Positions 25,671-34,308 of a stretch of 39,996 bases of DNA are shown here, in pieces. A program made the position numbers and the translations under genes. Each line of letters begins with the position of its first letter. Within the stretch, counting starts at the first letter, position 1. The notes beneath the pieces are model-generated. The model worked only from the letters and a program-made list of their open reading frames with translations. It did no database searches and had not been told where the DNA came from. The stretch is from a virus, in IMG/VR virus record IMGVR_UViG_3300048585_000017, positions 1 through 39,996 of that record. The stretch is one strand, 5' to 3'.

Positions 25671-28334
25671 TTGGCAAAGTCGCAGACATGGACCTCGGAC
25701 CAGAGCACCACTTGGACGCCTGACTCTGATGTCACCACCATCACCGTCGAGTGCTGGGGAGCGGGGGGTGGCGGCGGTGGTGGCGCGACACCGAACGGCG
25801 GCTCTGGTGGCGGCGGCGGCTCGTATGCGCGCAAGACCATCGCCAACCCCAGCGGCTCGTACACCGTCGTCGTCGGTAATGCCGGGGGCGGTGGCGCATC
25901 GGGAGCCAGCGGCGGGACCGGCGGTGACTCCTACTTCTCGTCGACCAGCGTTTGCCTCGCCAAAGGCGGCACCGGCGGGGCGATAAACGGCGGCACGGTA
26001 GGGACTTTCCAATCTGGCTCGGTAGGGGACCAGACCTACAACGGTGGCGCAGGCGGGCCGGGTTCCGGTACCTCAGGCTGGGGCGGCGGCGGCTCGGCTG
26101 GTACCGGCGCGAACGGCAACACGGCGACCAGCGCGGCGGGCGCGACTGCGGTCACTGGCGGCGGTCCCGGCGGCGCAGGCTCCGCTTCCAGCAACGGCTC
26201 TGCTCCTTCATCCGGCCCCGGTGGTGGCGGCGGCGGCGCGAACGACGCCGCAGGCGTATCCGGTGGCGCGGGCTTCGACGGTCAAGTCGTCATCAAGGCG
26301 ACCTTCACTGCCACGACCAGCTCCGCCAGCGCGTCCTTCACCGCCTCAACATCTGCACTCGACAAGTCCTCGGGCACCGTCACTCCACTCACCACCACCG
26401 CCGCGACCGCCTCTCTGGCGGCTGCCCAAGTCCCGGCTGGCTACCACTTCGTCGTTCAGAGTACGACCCTCGCCACCGCGTCCCTCTCGGCGGCTACTGC
26501 GGTGCTGGACAAGAGCGGCGGCGGAACGACCTATGAACTGACCACCACGGCGGCAACGGCCTCGCTTGCTGCATCGACTGCGACACTCAACAAGCCGCTC
26601 ACGACGACCGCCGCTACAGCGTCCCTTACTGTGTCGGCAGCCACACTCAACAAGCACCTCACCACTACGGCAGCGACGGCATCCCTTACGGCATCTGCCG
26701 CGACGCTGAACAAGGCCCTTACCACGACTGCCGCCACCGTCTCCCTCACGGCTTCCGCAGCGACCCTCTCGAAGCTCCTCATAACTACTGCCGCAACGGC
26801 GTCACTGACAGCATCAGCGGCTACGCTGCTCAAGCAGCTCACCACGACACTGGCCACCGCGTCCCTGTCTGCGTCAGAGGCCCTTCTCACCAAGAGCAGA
26901 GCCATCGAACTGTCGACGGTGGGCGCGACGGCATCGCTCACGGTCGGTCAGGCAGCCCTCGTCAAGAGCACCGACTACCCGCTGGCGACTACAGGAGCCA
27001 CGGCCTCTCTGACCGCATCAGAGGCTTCCCTCACCAAGAGTGGGACCATCGCGCTGACTACGACTGCCGCTACCGCTTCGCTCACGGCATCGACTGCGCT
27101 GCTGACCAAGTTGCTGACCCCGACCGCAGTCACTGTTTCGCTGAGTGCGTCGGCTGCGACATTGAACAAGGCCCTCGTCACCACCGCTGCGACTGCATCA
27201 TTCACGGCGTCGTCGGCTACTCTCACAAAGGCACTCACGACTACGGCGGCGACCGCCTCGCTCACCGTGTCCACGGCCACGCTGATGAAGGCACTGGAGA
27301 CGACGGGTGCCACGGCCTCACTCACCGTCTCCGAGGCGACTCTCGGCAAGGGCACCGAGTACGCGCTGACCACCACACTGGCGACTGCATCACTCACCGC
27401 CAGCGAGGCGTTCCTTGGGACTCAGGGACAGGTCAACCTCACTACCGAACCGGCAACTGCCAGCCTGACTGCGGCAGAGGTGCCGACGCGGTATGACTAC
27501 TTGGCGCAGGGTACGGCGACGTTCAGCCTCACCGCCTCTGAGGCCACGCTGGACAAGTCAACGTCGGCGTCCACCAACCTCACCACAACGGCTGCTACGG
27601 CGTCCCTCACGGCCTCGTCCGTCGACCTCGACCGCATCATCTACCCGACAGCGGCGACGGCTGCGCTGACCGCCTCGGCAGCAGCCCTCGCCAAGTCCGG
27701 ACAACTATCCCTGACTACGACAGCAGCTACGGCATCGCTTACAGTTGCGCAGTCATCACTGATAAAGAGTGGTGCCATTGACCTCATCACGACTGGGGCT
27801 ACTGCTTCACTCACGGCGTCCACGGCAGTCCTTACCCGCACTGGGTCTACGTCACTGGCGACTACGGCTGCCACAGCTTCGCTGATAGTCAGCCAGTCCA
27901 CCGCCACCAAGCATACGGCCCTCGCCACGACGGCAGCGTCTGCCAGCCTGACAGCATCCTCTGCGCTGGCTCCTCGCAACCGCAGCCTTACTGCTAACTC
28001 CGCCAGCGCGTTCCTCGCGGTGGCTCAGGCGTCACTCGATGTGGACAGTGGCGGCACCAACCTAACTACTACTGCCGCTACAATCACCCTCATGGCCCAT
28101 GGACCCAACGTGGCACGCGGTCGCTCACTCGGTACCTCTCCGGCCTCTTCTACGCTCGTGGTGGGGAGGACACGCCTGAAGAGGCATCGGGATGTTCTGT
28201 TCATGAGGGCCAGCAGGGGTGGCCCGATTGTCACAGAGAACCGAACCCCATCAGCCCGCACGCACATCACCGTGGCCGACGACGTGGCACCGCCGATGCG
28301 AAGTCATGGTATCATAGTAGCAGACCATCGGTAA
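25671..28334 (+). CDS. Long fibre: Gly-rich domain plus Thr/Ala/Ser repeats
   Basis: An 887-residue protein with a TTG start just after the previous stop. Residues 1-210 are a glycine-rich domain (ITVECWGAGGGGGGG, then SGSYTVVVGNAGGGG and GGAGFDGQVVIK) of the kind found in tail adhesins, which may form a polyglycine type II sandwich. Residues 213-840 are about 28 repeats of roughly 20-26 residues, consensus LTTTAATASLTASxATLxK, forming a long rod. The last 47 residues lose the repeat, turn Arg/His-rich and end in HGIIVADHR; they may be an anchor or tip. Cys is absent from the repeats. It is the best candidate for the longest fibre. Thr and Ser density also makes it a possible substrate for the nearby glycosyltransferase, which is inference. 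Confidence 0.78.
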   Translation: MAKSQTWTSDQSTTWTPDSDVTTITVECWGAGGGGGGGATPNGGSGGGGGSYARKTIANPSGSYTVVVGNAGGGGASGASGGTGGDSYFSSTSVCLAKGGTGGAINGGTVGTFQSGSVGDQTYNGGAGGPGSGTSGWGGGGSAGTGANGNTATSAAGATAVTGGGPGGAGSASSNGSAPSSGPGGGGGGANDAAGVSGGAGFDGQVVIKATFTATTSSASASFTASTSALDKSSGTVTPLTTTAATASLAAAQVPAGYHFVVQSTTLATASLSAATAVLDKSGGGTTYELTTTAATASLAASTATLNKPLTTTAATASLTVSAATLNKHLTTTAATASLTASAATLNKALTTTAATVSLTASAATLSKLLITTAATASLTASAATLLKQLTTTLATASLSASEALLTKSRAIELSTVGATASLTVGQAALVKSTDYPLATTGATASLTASEASLTKSGTIALTTTAATASLTASTALLTKLLTPTAVTVSLSASAATLNKALVTTAATASFTASSATLTKALTTTAATASLTVSTATLMKALETTGATASLTVSEATLGKGTEYALTTTLATASLTASEAFLGTQGQVNLTTEPATASLTAAEVPTRYDYLAQGTATFSLTASEATLDKSTSASTNLTTTAATASLTASSVDLDRIIYPTAATAALTASAAALAKSGQLSLTTTAATASLTVAQSSLIKSGAIDLITTGATASLTASTAVLTRTGSTSLATTAATASLIVSQSTATKHTALATTAASASLTASSALAPRNRSLTANSASAFLAVAQASLDVDSGGTNLTTTAATITLMAHGPNVARGRSLGTSPASSTLVVGRTRLKRHRDVLFMRASRGGPIVTENRTPSARTHITVADDVAPPMRSHGIIVADHR
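26307..28190 (+). repeat. About 28 coding repeats in fibre gene
   Basis: Units of 20-26 codons, protein consensus LTTTAATASLTASxATLxK. Spacer residues after the Lys vary in length (none to about six, e.g. SGTIA, STDYP, GTEYA), while the core is nearly constant. DNA copies are well diverged, so the array is old and not a recent slippage product. Confidence 0.85.
28307..28315 (+). promoter_or_regulatory. Possible extended -10 promoter before adaptor gene
   Basis: TGG plus TATCAT lies in the last codons of the fibre gene, about 30 bases before the adaptor ATG. The TGGTAT core matches the other sites, but the hexamer is weaker. A ribosome site GGAGG follows at 28334-28340. Confidence 0.35.
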
Positions 28335-28346
28335 TGGAGGAATGAA

Positions 28347-29192
28347 ATGGCATTGACCCTCGCACAGTTGAAGACCCGTGTGAACCTTGAGGTGGAGAAC
28401 GCTCCCAGCGTTGGCACGGCAGAGGCTGTTGCCGATGGGCTGGCCATCTCCTTCCTCATCGTTCCGCTTAACCGCACCGCCGTTGACAACAGCGTGGTGT
28501 CCTACATCGACGGCGTACAAAGCGCAGACGGCACCATGGACTACAGTTCAGGCGTCTACACCTTCGACACCGTACCAGCGGCTGAGAAGGAGTTGACGTG
28601 GGGACTGGAGTATTGCTATTGGAGCGATGATGTAGTCGAGCACTCCATCTATGCTGCTCTTAACTCTCTCTTTCCTCAACTCTATTATAGTGTAGTAGAA
28701 GAGATAGTTAGTGATGGTTCTTCTTATGAATACTCTCCTCTTACTACTGGAGTAGAGTTCGTAGTAGGACTTGAGACTTCCACTACAGGAGGGGAGCCGT
28801 GGAACGCTCTCCGCAGCAGACGCTTCACCACCTACCAGAGTGGCGACACGAAGACGCTGCGCTTCTTCTCTCCTCCCCCGGCGGGCAGCCTGCGCCTTCA
28901 CCTCATCTGTAGGCCGGGGTTCATCCCCGACCCTACAGACCCACCCCCCGTCCCGGCCAACCCTGACATCCTCAACGTCCCTGACAGGGCGGCAGACCCG
29001 ATTGTCTCCTATGCTGCCTATTACCTCATGAGCCAGAAGCTCACACCACGCATCAGGGCTGATGTGTCGGCGGTGACGAAGGCTACCGGCGGGCTGTCCC
29101 CACGGCAGATGGTGGACGCCGCCAACTCACTCTACCTTCGCCACCAGATGCAACTGGACCAAGTTCGCATGTCTCCATGGAGTAAGTTTTGA
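28347..29192 (+). CDS. Putative adaptor (head-tail connector) protein
   Basis: A 281-residue protein with GGAGG before the ATG. N-terminal ALTLAQLKTRVNLEVENAP and the C-terminal helical part (DPIVSYAAYYLMSQKLTP, then QMVDAANSLYLRHQMQLDQV) resemble podophage adaptor proteins (T7 gp11-type) or gp6-like connectors in layout, with a beta-rich middle. The next gene is a large beta protein, as in the T7 gp11-gp12 adaptor-nozzle pair. No clear motif proves this, so it is a context-based call. Bases about 28645-28790 inside the gene have unusually AT-rich codons (see separate entry). The stop overlaps the next TTG start. Confidence 0.5.
   Translation: MALTLAQLKTRVNLEVENAPSVGTAEAVADGLAISFLIVPLNRTAVDNSVVSYIDGVQSADGTMDYSSGVYTFDTVPAAEKELTWGLEYCYWSDDVVEHSIYAALNSLFPQLYYSVVEEIVSDGSSYEYSPLTTGVEFVVGLETSTTGGEPWNALRSRRFTTYQSGDTKTLRFFSPPPAGSLRLHLICRPGFIPDPTDPPPVPANPDILNVPDRAADPIVSYAAYYLMSQKLTPRIRADVSAVTKATGGLSPRQMVDAANSLYLRHQMQLDQVRMSPWSKF
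28645..28790 (+). other. AT-rich codon island inside putative adaptor gene
   Basis: Codons switch to TAT, AGT, GTA, TCT, CTT, ACT and GAT use. In 28681-28740 I count 20 G or C in 60 bases, while flanking sequence is clearly GC-rich. The frame stays open and the encoded residues (YYSVVEEIVSDGSSYEYSPL) still look like protein. Confidence 0.75.
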
Positions 29193-31840
29193 GACGCCAA
29201 GGAACAGACCTCATCATCACGGCCCCAGACGGGGAGAGCCACGGCTACTATCTGGACGGCTCCGCCACCTCCGCCCTCCATGTCACGAAAACGCCGAACC
29301 CTCCGGGTGGCGGTGGCTATACGAGTCCCATTCAGGCCGGTGGTATGTACGACACGAGGGATGCTGATGGTGATAAGGCCCTCACCACTCTGGACTGGCT
29401 GGTTGGGGAGGGGCAGTCCACGCTGGATTCCTCGAAGTCTGAAAGCAACATGTACCATCGCGGAAGGTACGTCGACCGCCACATCCCCGGCAGGCTGCAA
29501 CTCCTCAAGGAGATTGTCGAGACTCCCATGGATGGGTGCCTCGGCCCCATGCTGAGTTTTGGGAATGTGCTCTTCATGGGAGTCAGCCCCACCGATGGGT
29601 GCCTGCTGTATACGACCGTTGACAACCCGGATGCCTTGGACTGGAGCACGGTCACCATCACCGGGACAGACCCTGACGCCTCCATCACTGACATCATCAC
29701 GGACGGCTCTCGGGTGTTCTTCTGCGTTCCCACTGGCACCACGAAGGGCATCTGGGCGAATACTATCGCAGACCCATACGTCTTCGCCAAGCTTGGGTCC
29801 ACCCCCACCACCGAAGCCATCACCCATCTTGCCTACGCTGGCGGGATGTTGCTTGCGGCCACCCCAAGTTCGGTTGGTGTTGTGAATACTTGGACGACGA
29901 CTCCGGGGATAGGGACTGGCGTGTTCACCCCCGCCATGTCGAACCAATTGAACGTCAGCAACGGCAGCGTCGACCTCGTTGGGGCGGGGACTAAGGTATA
30001 CTGGGTGGTCACGTCCGGAGGACTGTCGTTCGTCTACGAGGTCTCCATCAACGAGGAGACAAAGGCGTGCACCGTCGAGCAGTTCCTAGAGTTCCAGTCG
30101 GACTTCGTTGCCACATGTGCTCATGGGTATGTCAGCACCATCTACGTCGGCGGCTACTTCAAGTCAGTCTACTCGGGGGTTGGGCGCGGTGCCATCTACT
30201 CCGTCTCCACCAACAAGCAGAACCTTGCTCCGCTGATTGAACTGGGTGACTATCCGGAAGAGACAGCCGACCCGTCCTCCACAGAGAACGACAACCGCAT
30301 CTTCGCCATCTGCGAGGCTGGAAGAGACATCTACTTCCTCACCCCTCGCGCTGGCTACCGCTGGGACATCGATGACGCCGGGTACTCCCACGCCTTCGAC
30401 TTCCCCGGTGTCGGCTCTGCCGTACAGCAGCTTGAATTCAATACGGACTCTCTGCTGTCGTGGGACGGTACCGACGAGACTGTGCCGGTGACTCACCCCA
30501 ACTTCCACCCCAATGGGTGGACGCTCACTCCAGTCGCCAACGATAAGACCGACTGGACGTTCAGTGGTCCTGCCGGGACGGCTCAATACTCGGGGACAGG
30601 CCAGACGTGGAATGCAGAACTCCCCACAACTGGCGGGAAAGACGCGGCCCTTTCCAACAGCACTGGTACGCTCATCAGATTCGATACCGGCAACCTTCAG
30701 GCCGGTGACATCGACTGTTACATCAAAGACGGGACGAGGGAAGCTCGCTTCACCATCGGTACCTCACTGTGCTATGTTCATCAGTACGGCCCCACCACGC
30801 ACGTCGTCACGGAATCCTACCAGCAGTGGGTGGACGGCTACTGGAGTTGGTCATGGCCCATCGGGTGGGTAGCCGGTCACTTTGAGACACGCTATAGGAA
30901 CGTGGTGCAGGACACCACCAACTTCCTCTGGTCCTACGAGACTCCTGCGGCTGGGGAGTCCATCAAGCTCCCCTCTGTGACGTTCCCCTGCGCTGCTCAG
31001 AAGTCCGTCACTGTGAAGTTGCAGGACTCCACGGCCAGCATCGCCGTGGACCGCACTTCTGGGGTCGACATCTCCTCTACGGCAACGAAGTCACTCGTCG
31101 GAGCAGACAGTGTTACCATCATCTGGAAGGCGGGGGCAGACATCAACCGCGTCATCTTCAACCCCGTTGCGTCCATTCAGGTGGCATCCACCACCTTCCA
31201 GCCCTCCATTGTCAGGCATAGGGGGAGGCTCTTCGCGCCCTACCTCGACGGCTCAGTCTCACCTGTCGTCGACGGGTACGCCATGACTGGCGACTCCTAC
31301 GCCGCAGAGGGGTGGCTTACCCAGTCGTCCACCAGTTTCCACACCGGCTCCCTCCTCAAGGACTTCCGCTATCTGTCCATTGCCCATGAGATGCTGCCAG
31401 CAGGGTGCTCCATCTCCGGGCGTTGGGAGATAGACGGGGCCACCTATGGGGCTGGCACTCCCATCAGTAGTGCGAATGAGACAAGGTTCCTCATCAACCA
31501 GCGTGGGTTCACCATCGCCCCGACCCTCATCATGCGTAGCGACGGAGTGGGGACCCCTATCATCCGTAGCGTCAACGTGGTGTGGAACTTCGTGAAGGGT
31601 CGCACCCATGTCTACACCCTTGACTGTACCCCATCGGCACACTCCGGACAATGGAACGAAGACCCAGAAACAGCCATCAGGTTCCTCTTCAATGTCGCCG
31701 ACCTCCGAGCCTTGTTCGACGACAGGTTCAGTCGCACCTACTCCGGTGCCGTGGAGAAGGTGGAGTTCCAGCCCTCAACAGCGTCGATTGCGGAGGGGCC
31801 GTGCGGGTTGGTGCGGCTTGAGGTGAGAGAAGAATATTGA
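29189..31840 (+). CDS. Putative tail nozzle (tail tube B-like) protein
   Basis: An 883-residue protein beginning with TTG that overlaps the previous stop (TTGA). It starts RRQGTDLIITAPDG and is almost entirely beta-rich, with long Ser/Thr/Gly strands, Trp-rich patches (about residues 545-570, YQQWVDGYWSWSWPIGWV) and a C-terminal sheet domain (STASIAEGPCGLVRLEVREEY). Length and the adaptor-nozzle order fit a T7 gp12-like nozzle, and no other large tail protein is in the window. Recognition is by context and composition, not by a distinct motif; a large appendage or baseplate-like protein is the alternative. It is the last gene of the rightward set. Confidence 0.5.
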   Translation: MRRQGTDLIITAPDGESHGYYLDGSATSALHVTKTPNPPGGGGYTSPIQAGGMYDTRDADGDKALTTLDWLVGEGQSTLDSSKSESNMYHRGRYVDRHIPGRLQLLKEIVETPMDGCLGPMLSFGNVLFMGVSPTDGCLLYTTVDNPDALDWSTVTITGTDPDASITDIITDGSRVFFCVPTGTTKGIWANTIADPYVFAKLGSTPTTEAITHLAYAGGMLLAATPSSVGVVNTWTTTPGIGTGVFTPAMSNQLNVSNGSVDLVGAGTKVYWVVTSGGLSFVYEVSINEETKACTVEQFLEFQSDFVATCAHGYVSTIYVGGYFKSVYSGVGRGAIYSVSTNKQNLAPLIELGDYPEETADPSSTENDNRIFAICEAGRDIYFLTPRAGYRWDIDDAGYSHAFDFPGVGSAVQQLEFNTDSLLSWDGTDETVPVTHPNFHPNGWTLTPVANDKTDWTFSGPAGTAQYSGTGQTWNAELPTTGGKDAALSNSTGTLIRFDTGNLQAGDIDCYIKDGTREARFTIGTSLCYVHQYGPTTHVVTESYQQWVDGYWSWSWPIGWVAGHFETRYRNVVQDTTNFLWSYETPAAGESIKLPSVTFPCAAQKSVTVKLQDSTASIAVDRTSGVDISSTATKSLVGADSVTIIWKAGADINRVIFNPVASIQVASTTFQPSIVRHRGRLFAPYLDGSVSPVVDGYAMTGDSYAAEGWLTQSSTSFHTGSLLKDFRYLSIAHEMLPAGCSISGRWEIDGATYGAGTPISSANETRFLINQRGFTIAPTLIMRSDGVGTPIIRSVNVVWNFVKGRTHVYTLDCTPSAHSGQWNEDPETAIRFLFNVADLRALFDDRFSRTYSGAVEKVEFQPSTASIAEGPCGLVRLEVREEY

Positions 31841-31856
31841 AATCTAGGACAAAAAA

Positions 31857-31893
31857 ATAGGGGGACCGGGAGTATGTCTCCCGGCCCCCCTAT
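31857..31893 (-). terminator. Intrinsic terminator of the leftward operon
   Basis: A 16-base stem (31857-31872 with 31878-31893) has a five-base loop and one A/C mismatch on the plus strand that becomes a G-U pair in the leftward transcript. The leftward RNA then runs into a 7-base T tract (complement of AAAAAAA at 31851-31857). For the rightward transcript there is no T tract after the stem, though it could still slow polymerase at this convergent junction. Confidence 0.8.
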
Positions 31894-31910
31894 GGCTCTA
31901 AAATAGCCCT

Positions 31911-32102
31911 CTATGTGTCTCTACGGGCCTCTGAGTACCTAGCCCACTCGTCTAGTGCGTCCTCCAGTGTCAGTCCCGTATCTGAAAGGTACTCACACAT
32001 CCAACTCAGCCGCTCCACCTGAGCTGCCAACTTGGCAATACGCTGCTCGTCTCTTGTCTGCCCTTCCATCAGTGCGTCCCAACTTTCCTGAGTGATGTTC
32101 AT
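31911..32102 (-). CDS. 63-residue coiled-coil protein, unknown
   Basis: ATG at 32102 overlaps the stop of the upstream gene (ATGA), and an AAGG site precedes it. The frame extends further upstream but that part overlaps the neighbour and lacks a ribosome site. The product is charged and helical: a short start (MNITQESWDALMEG), then a run of heptad-like helix (RIAKLAAQVERLSWMCEYL) and an acidic end. No family is recognised. It is the last gene of the leftward operon, directly before the terminator. Confidence 0.55.
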   Translation of the reverse strand: MNITQESWDALMEGQTRDEQRIAKLAAQVERLSWMCEYLSDTGLTLEDALDEWARYSEARRDT

Positions 32103-32383
32103 GGTACGCGGAGCCTTGACTGAAGCCCGGACTCGATGCGGTGAAGTGAGGACTCCTCTGACTTTATCATCTTGATGCGCCACTCCATAGCCGCGATGTC
32201 ATCCTCATCGTCAGTTGACTCAAGTTCCTTCCTTATGGACCGCTTCTCAAGGTAGAGTTCAGCCAGCATTGCAATCACAGCCCCCAGAGTCCTATCTGTA
32301 GAGGCGGTGTCTGCCGACGCTGCCTCCTCTGGGGTGAGGTACGCGCCCCACACTCCATTATACACATCTAACGCTCTGACCAT
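32099..32383 (-). CDS. 94-residue charged helical protein, unknown
   Basis: ATG at 32383 overlaps the end of the HNH gene by 16 bases. The product has a short N-terminal segment (MVRALDVYNGVWGAYLTPEE), then mostly helix rich in Glu, Lys and Arg (LYLEKRSIRKELEST and AAMEWRIKMIKSEESSLH). The acidic run TDDEDD lies mid-protein. No family recognised. The bases encoding VYN read TGTGTATAATGG, a -10-like string, but it lies within coding sequence and may be coincidental. Confidence 0.55.
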   Translation of the reverse strand: MVRALDVYNGVWGAYLTPEEAASADTASTDRTLGAVIAMLAELYLEKRSIRKELESTDDEDDIAAMEWRIKMIKSEESSLHRIESGLQSRLRVP

Positions 32384-32640
32384 TCTTTCCAGTCCTTCGG
32401 TAGGAGTTGTCTCAGGTAGTCATAGTGGTAGTTGCCGTTGTATACGAGTTGCTGGATGGCGGCGTTGTCGCCCCGGTGCACCTTGTCGTGACATGTCCTG
32501 CATAAGGGCACCATCTCGAAGATGGAATTGCCAGCACCGTGTGATTTCCGGACGGGCCAGTGGTGAGGGTCACATCCGAAGTGCCCGCAAAGGACACACG
32601 GCCACGCCCTCACCTCTTCTCGTTCGTCCACCTTCGTCAT
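32368..32640 (-). CDS. Small HNH nuclease
   Basis: A 90-residue protein; the ATG overlaps the RusA-like gene's stop (ATGA). The fold is a compact treble-clef HNH: CVLCG at residues 15-19 (first Cys pair), DPHHW at 24-28 with the catalytic His, and CRTCHDKVH at 47-55 with the second Cys pair and final His. All metal and catalytic positions look intact. It sits after helicase and resolvase genes, so it may cut DNA in packaging, recombination or host degradation, or be a free-standing homing-type nuclease; the first is favoured by its embedding in the operon. Confidence 0.82.
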   Translation of the reverse strand: MTKVDEREEVRAWPCVLCGHFGCDPHHWPVRKSHGAGNSIFEMVPLCRTCHDKVHRGDNAAIQQLVYNGNYHYDYLRQLLPKDWKEWSER

Positions 32641-33053
32641 TCGAGTTCAAGGAGGAACGCGGTTACCTCCACTCTCGGGTCGGAGTGGTCATACCCGAAG
32701 TCCACATCCCTTATCAACATCCACTGGTCATCGTCGCACACCTTGCCCTCCAGACAGTCAGCAATCAGTTTGTGCAGGTTATGAACATCACGCTTTCGCT
32801 TGTCGGGCCACCACACCCTCAGCTCCACCACCACCTTCTCCCCCTTCGGGGCAGACTCCCACCCACACTCCTTCATGGCCTCCAGTGCCCTGTCTCCTGC
32901 ATCCTCCATCCATCGCTGCGCCCTGTCACTCAGCACGTTCATCAGTCGCTTCTTCTTCTTCCCGTTCTTGAAGTAGGACTTGTAACGCCTGACATACATG
33001 TGGTTGGAAGAGGGCGGAAGCGGGAGAACTGCTTTGAAGTCAGGGCTACTCAT
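32637..33053 (-). CDS. RusA-like Holliday junction resolvase
   Basis: A 138-residue protein. ATG at 33053 is chosen because sequence upstream in frame overlaps the helicase and is not family-like; it overlaps the helicase end by 8 bases. RusA features: N-terminal LPLPPSSNHMYVRR, a Lys-rich patch (KNGKKKKR), and the acidic core D89-x-x-N-x-x-K95-x-x-x-D99 (in RDVHNLHKLIADCLEG), followed by Asp107-109. RusA resolvases cut four-way junctions as dimers and would resolve recombination or replication intermediates before packaging. No clear ribosome site is seen, so translation probably couples to the helicase. Confidence 0.85.
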   Translation of the reverse strand: MSSPDFKAVLPLPPSSNHMYVRRYKSYFKNGKKKKRLMNVLSDRAQRWMEDAGDRALEAMKECGWESAPKGEKVVVELRVWWPDKRKRDVHNLHKLIADCLEGKVCDDDQWMLIRDVDFGYDHSDPRVEVTAFLLELE

Positions 33054-34308
33054 TGTAACGCTGGTAAGCAGGTTCCCAGAACAAATCCACCTTCCCCATC
33101 GGCCCGTGTCTGTTCTTGGCGATGGACACTTCCACTGTCTTCGTCGCGCCGAACCCGTCACCGTCCTTCTTCGGCCAGTCCATCAGCATCACCATGTCAG
33201 CGTCCTGCTCAAGCGAACCGGACTCCTTCAGTTGGCTGATGTCCACCTTCCCGCCATCGAATGTACTCAGCCGGTTCAACTGACTGAGTGCCACTATCGG
33301 AACGTCCAACTCCATTGCGAGAGACTTCAGCCTTCTGGACATTTCGCTGATTTCTTCCCGCCTGTTCTCTGCCCTGCTGCCGAGATTCATAAGTTGCAGG
33401 TAGTCCACCACCACCAGCTTGAGGTTCTGCTTGGCCATGGTGCGAGCACGGGACGCCAGCCCCAGCATTGACAGCGTGGAGTCGTCGATGAACTGGAGGT
33501 CACACTCGTCAAGGACTTGCTGCGCTCGACTGAGGGCTACCTTCTCGTCGTTACATACGCTTCGCTCCCTAATCTTAGTAAGCGATACACATGCAAGGCT
33601 GGCCAACAGACGCTCACTCAGTTCACTGGCCTTCATCTCAAGCGAGAAGTATGCTACCGACCCTCCGACTGAGGCCACCCTCTGCGCCATTGCCATCCCC
33701 AAACAGGTCTTGCCCACTCCGGGCCGCGCCCCAAGGATGATGAAGTTCCCCCCGTAGAACCCCTTTGCATACTTGTCGATGGACTCGAAGCCCGTACTAA
33801 TCATCTTGGGCTTCTCTCCACTCTCGATGGATGCCATCACCTTGGATGCAGACTCACTGGCACGGTGTACGTGCTGCCCTCTGTCTCTCCTCACGCTGCT
33901 GAGTTTCGACTCTGCGGTGTCCACCATCATGGACTCTTCAAGCTTACCGTCGTACCCAAGTTCCGCAATCTCCCCACCAACACGGATGAGGTTGCGGCTC
34001 ATGGACTCATAGCGCACGATTTTTGCGTAGTGCTTGACCGATGTTGCTCCGGGGCATGTCTCCACTAAGGAGAAGATGTAGTCTCGCTGGTCCTTCAGCT
34101 TGTTTCCTATGGTAACTTGGTCTACTGCACCCTCATCGCGCAGCCAAGTGGATACGATGGTGTCGAACACCTCACCGTCAGAGGGCTTGTAGAAGTCTGC
34201 GGCGCACAGGATGTCTGCGGCTACAGCCACAGCATTTGGGTTTATCAGCATCGCTCCAAGGACGGCACGCTCTGCCGATGCATCCCACGGGAGACTCTTC
34301 ACCATCAT
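33046..34308 (-). CDS. DnaB-type replicative helicase
   Basis: A 420-residue helicase. ATG at 34308 overlaps the exonuclease stop (ATGA); in-frame sequence upstream is antisense-like. The N-terminal domain (residues 1-100, DASAERAVLGAMLINP) matches DnaB-N. The RecA-like core has Walker A GARPGVGKT (193-201), then SLEMKASEL (motif H1a), Walker B LVVVDYLQLM, SQLNR (H3), and a late Arg/Lys segment (AKNRHGP) as in DnaB arginine-finger regions. It unwinds phage DNA as a hexamer at the fork. No primase domain is fused, and no separate primase was seen in the window. Confidence 0.92.
   Translation of the reverse strand: MMVKSLPWDASAERAVLGAMLINPNAVAVAADILCAADFYKPSDGEVFDTIVSTWLRDEGAVDQVTIGNKLKDQRDYIFSLVETCPGATSVKHYAKIVRYESMSRNLIRVGGEIAELGYDGKLEESMMVDTAESKLSSVRRDRGQHVHRASESASKVMASIESGEKPKMISTGFESIDKYAKGFYGGNFIILGARPGVGKTCLGMAMAQRVASVGGSVAYFSLEMKASELSERLLASLACVSLTKIRERSVCNDEKVALSRAQQVLDECDLQFIDDSTLSMLGLASRARTMAKQNLKLVVVDYLQLMNLGSRAENRREEISEMSRRLKSLAMELDVPIVALSQLNRLSTFDGGKVDISQLKESGSLEQDADMVMLMDWPKKDGDGFGATKTVEVSIAKNRHGPMGKVDLFWEPAYQRYNE

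Noticed and set aside
23438-28334. Diversity-generating retroelement target in the appendage genes
   Set aside because: No reverse transcriptase gene or adenine-biased template/variable repeat pair was seen in the window.
29994-30004. GGTATACT string in the nozzle gene as a promoter
   Set aside because: Lacks the TG of the extended -10 and lies in the middle of a gene with no start downstream.
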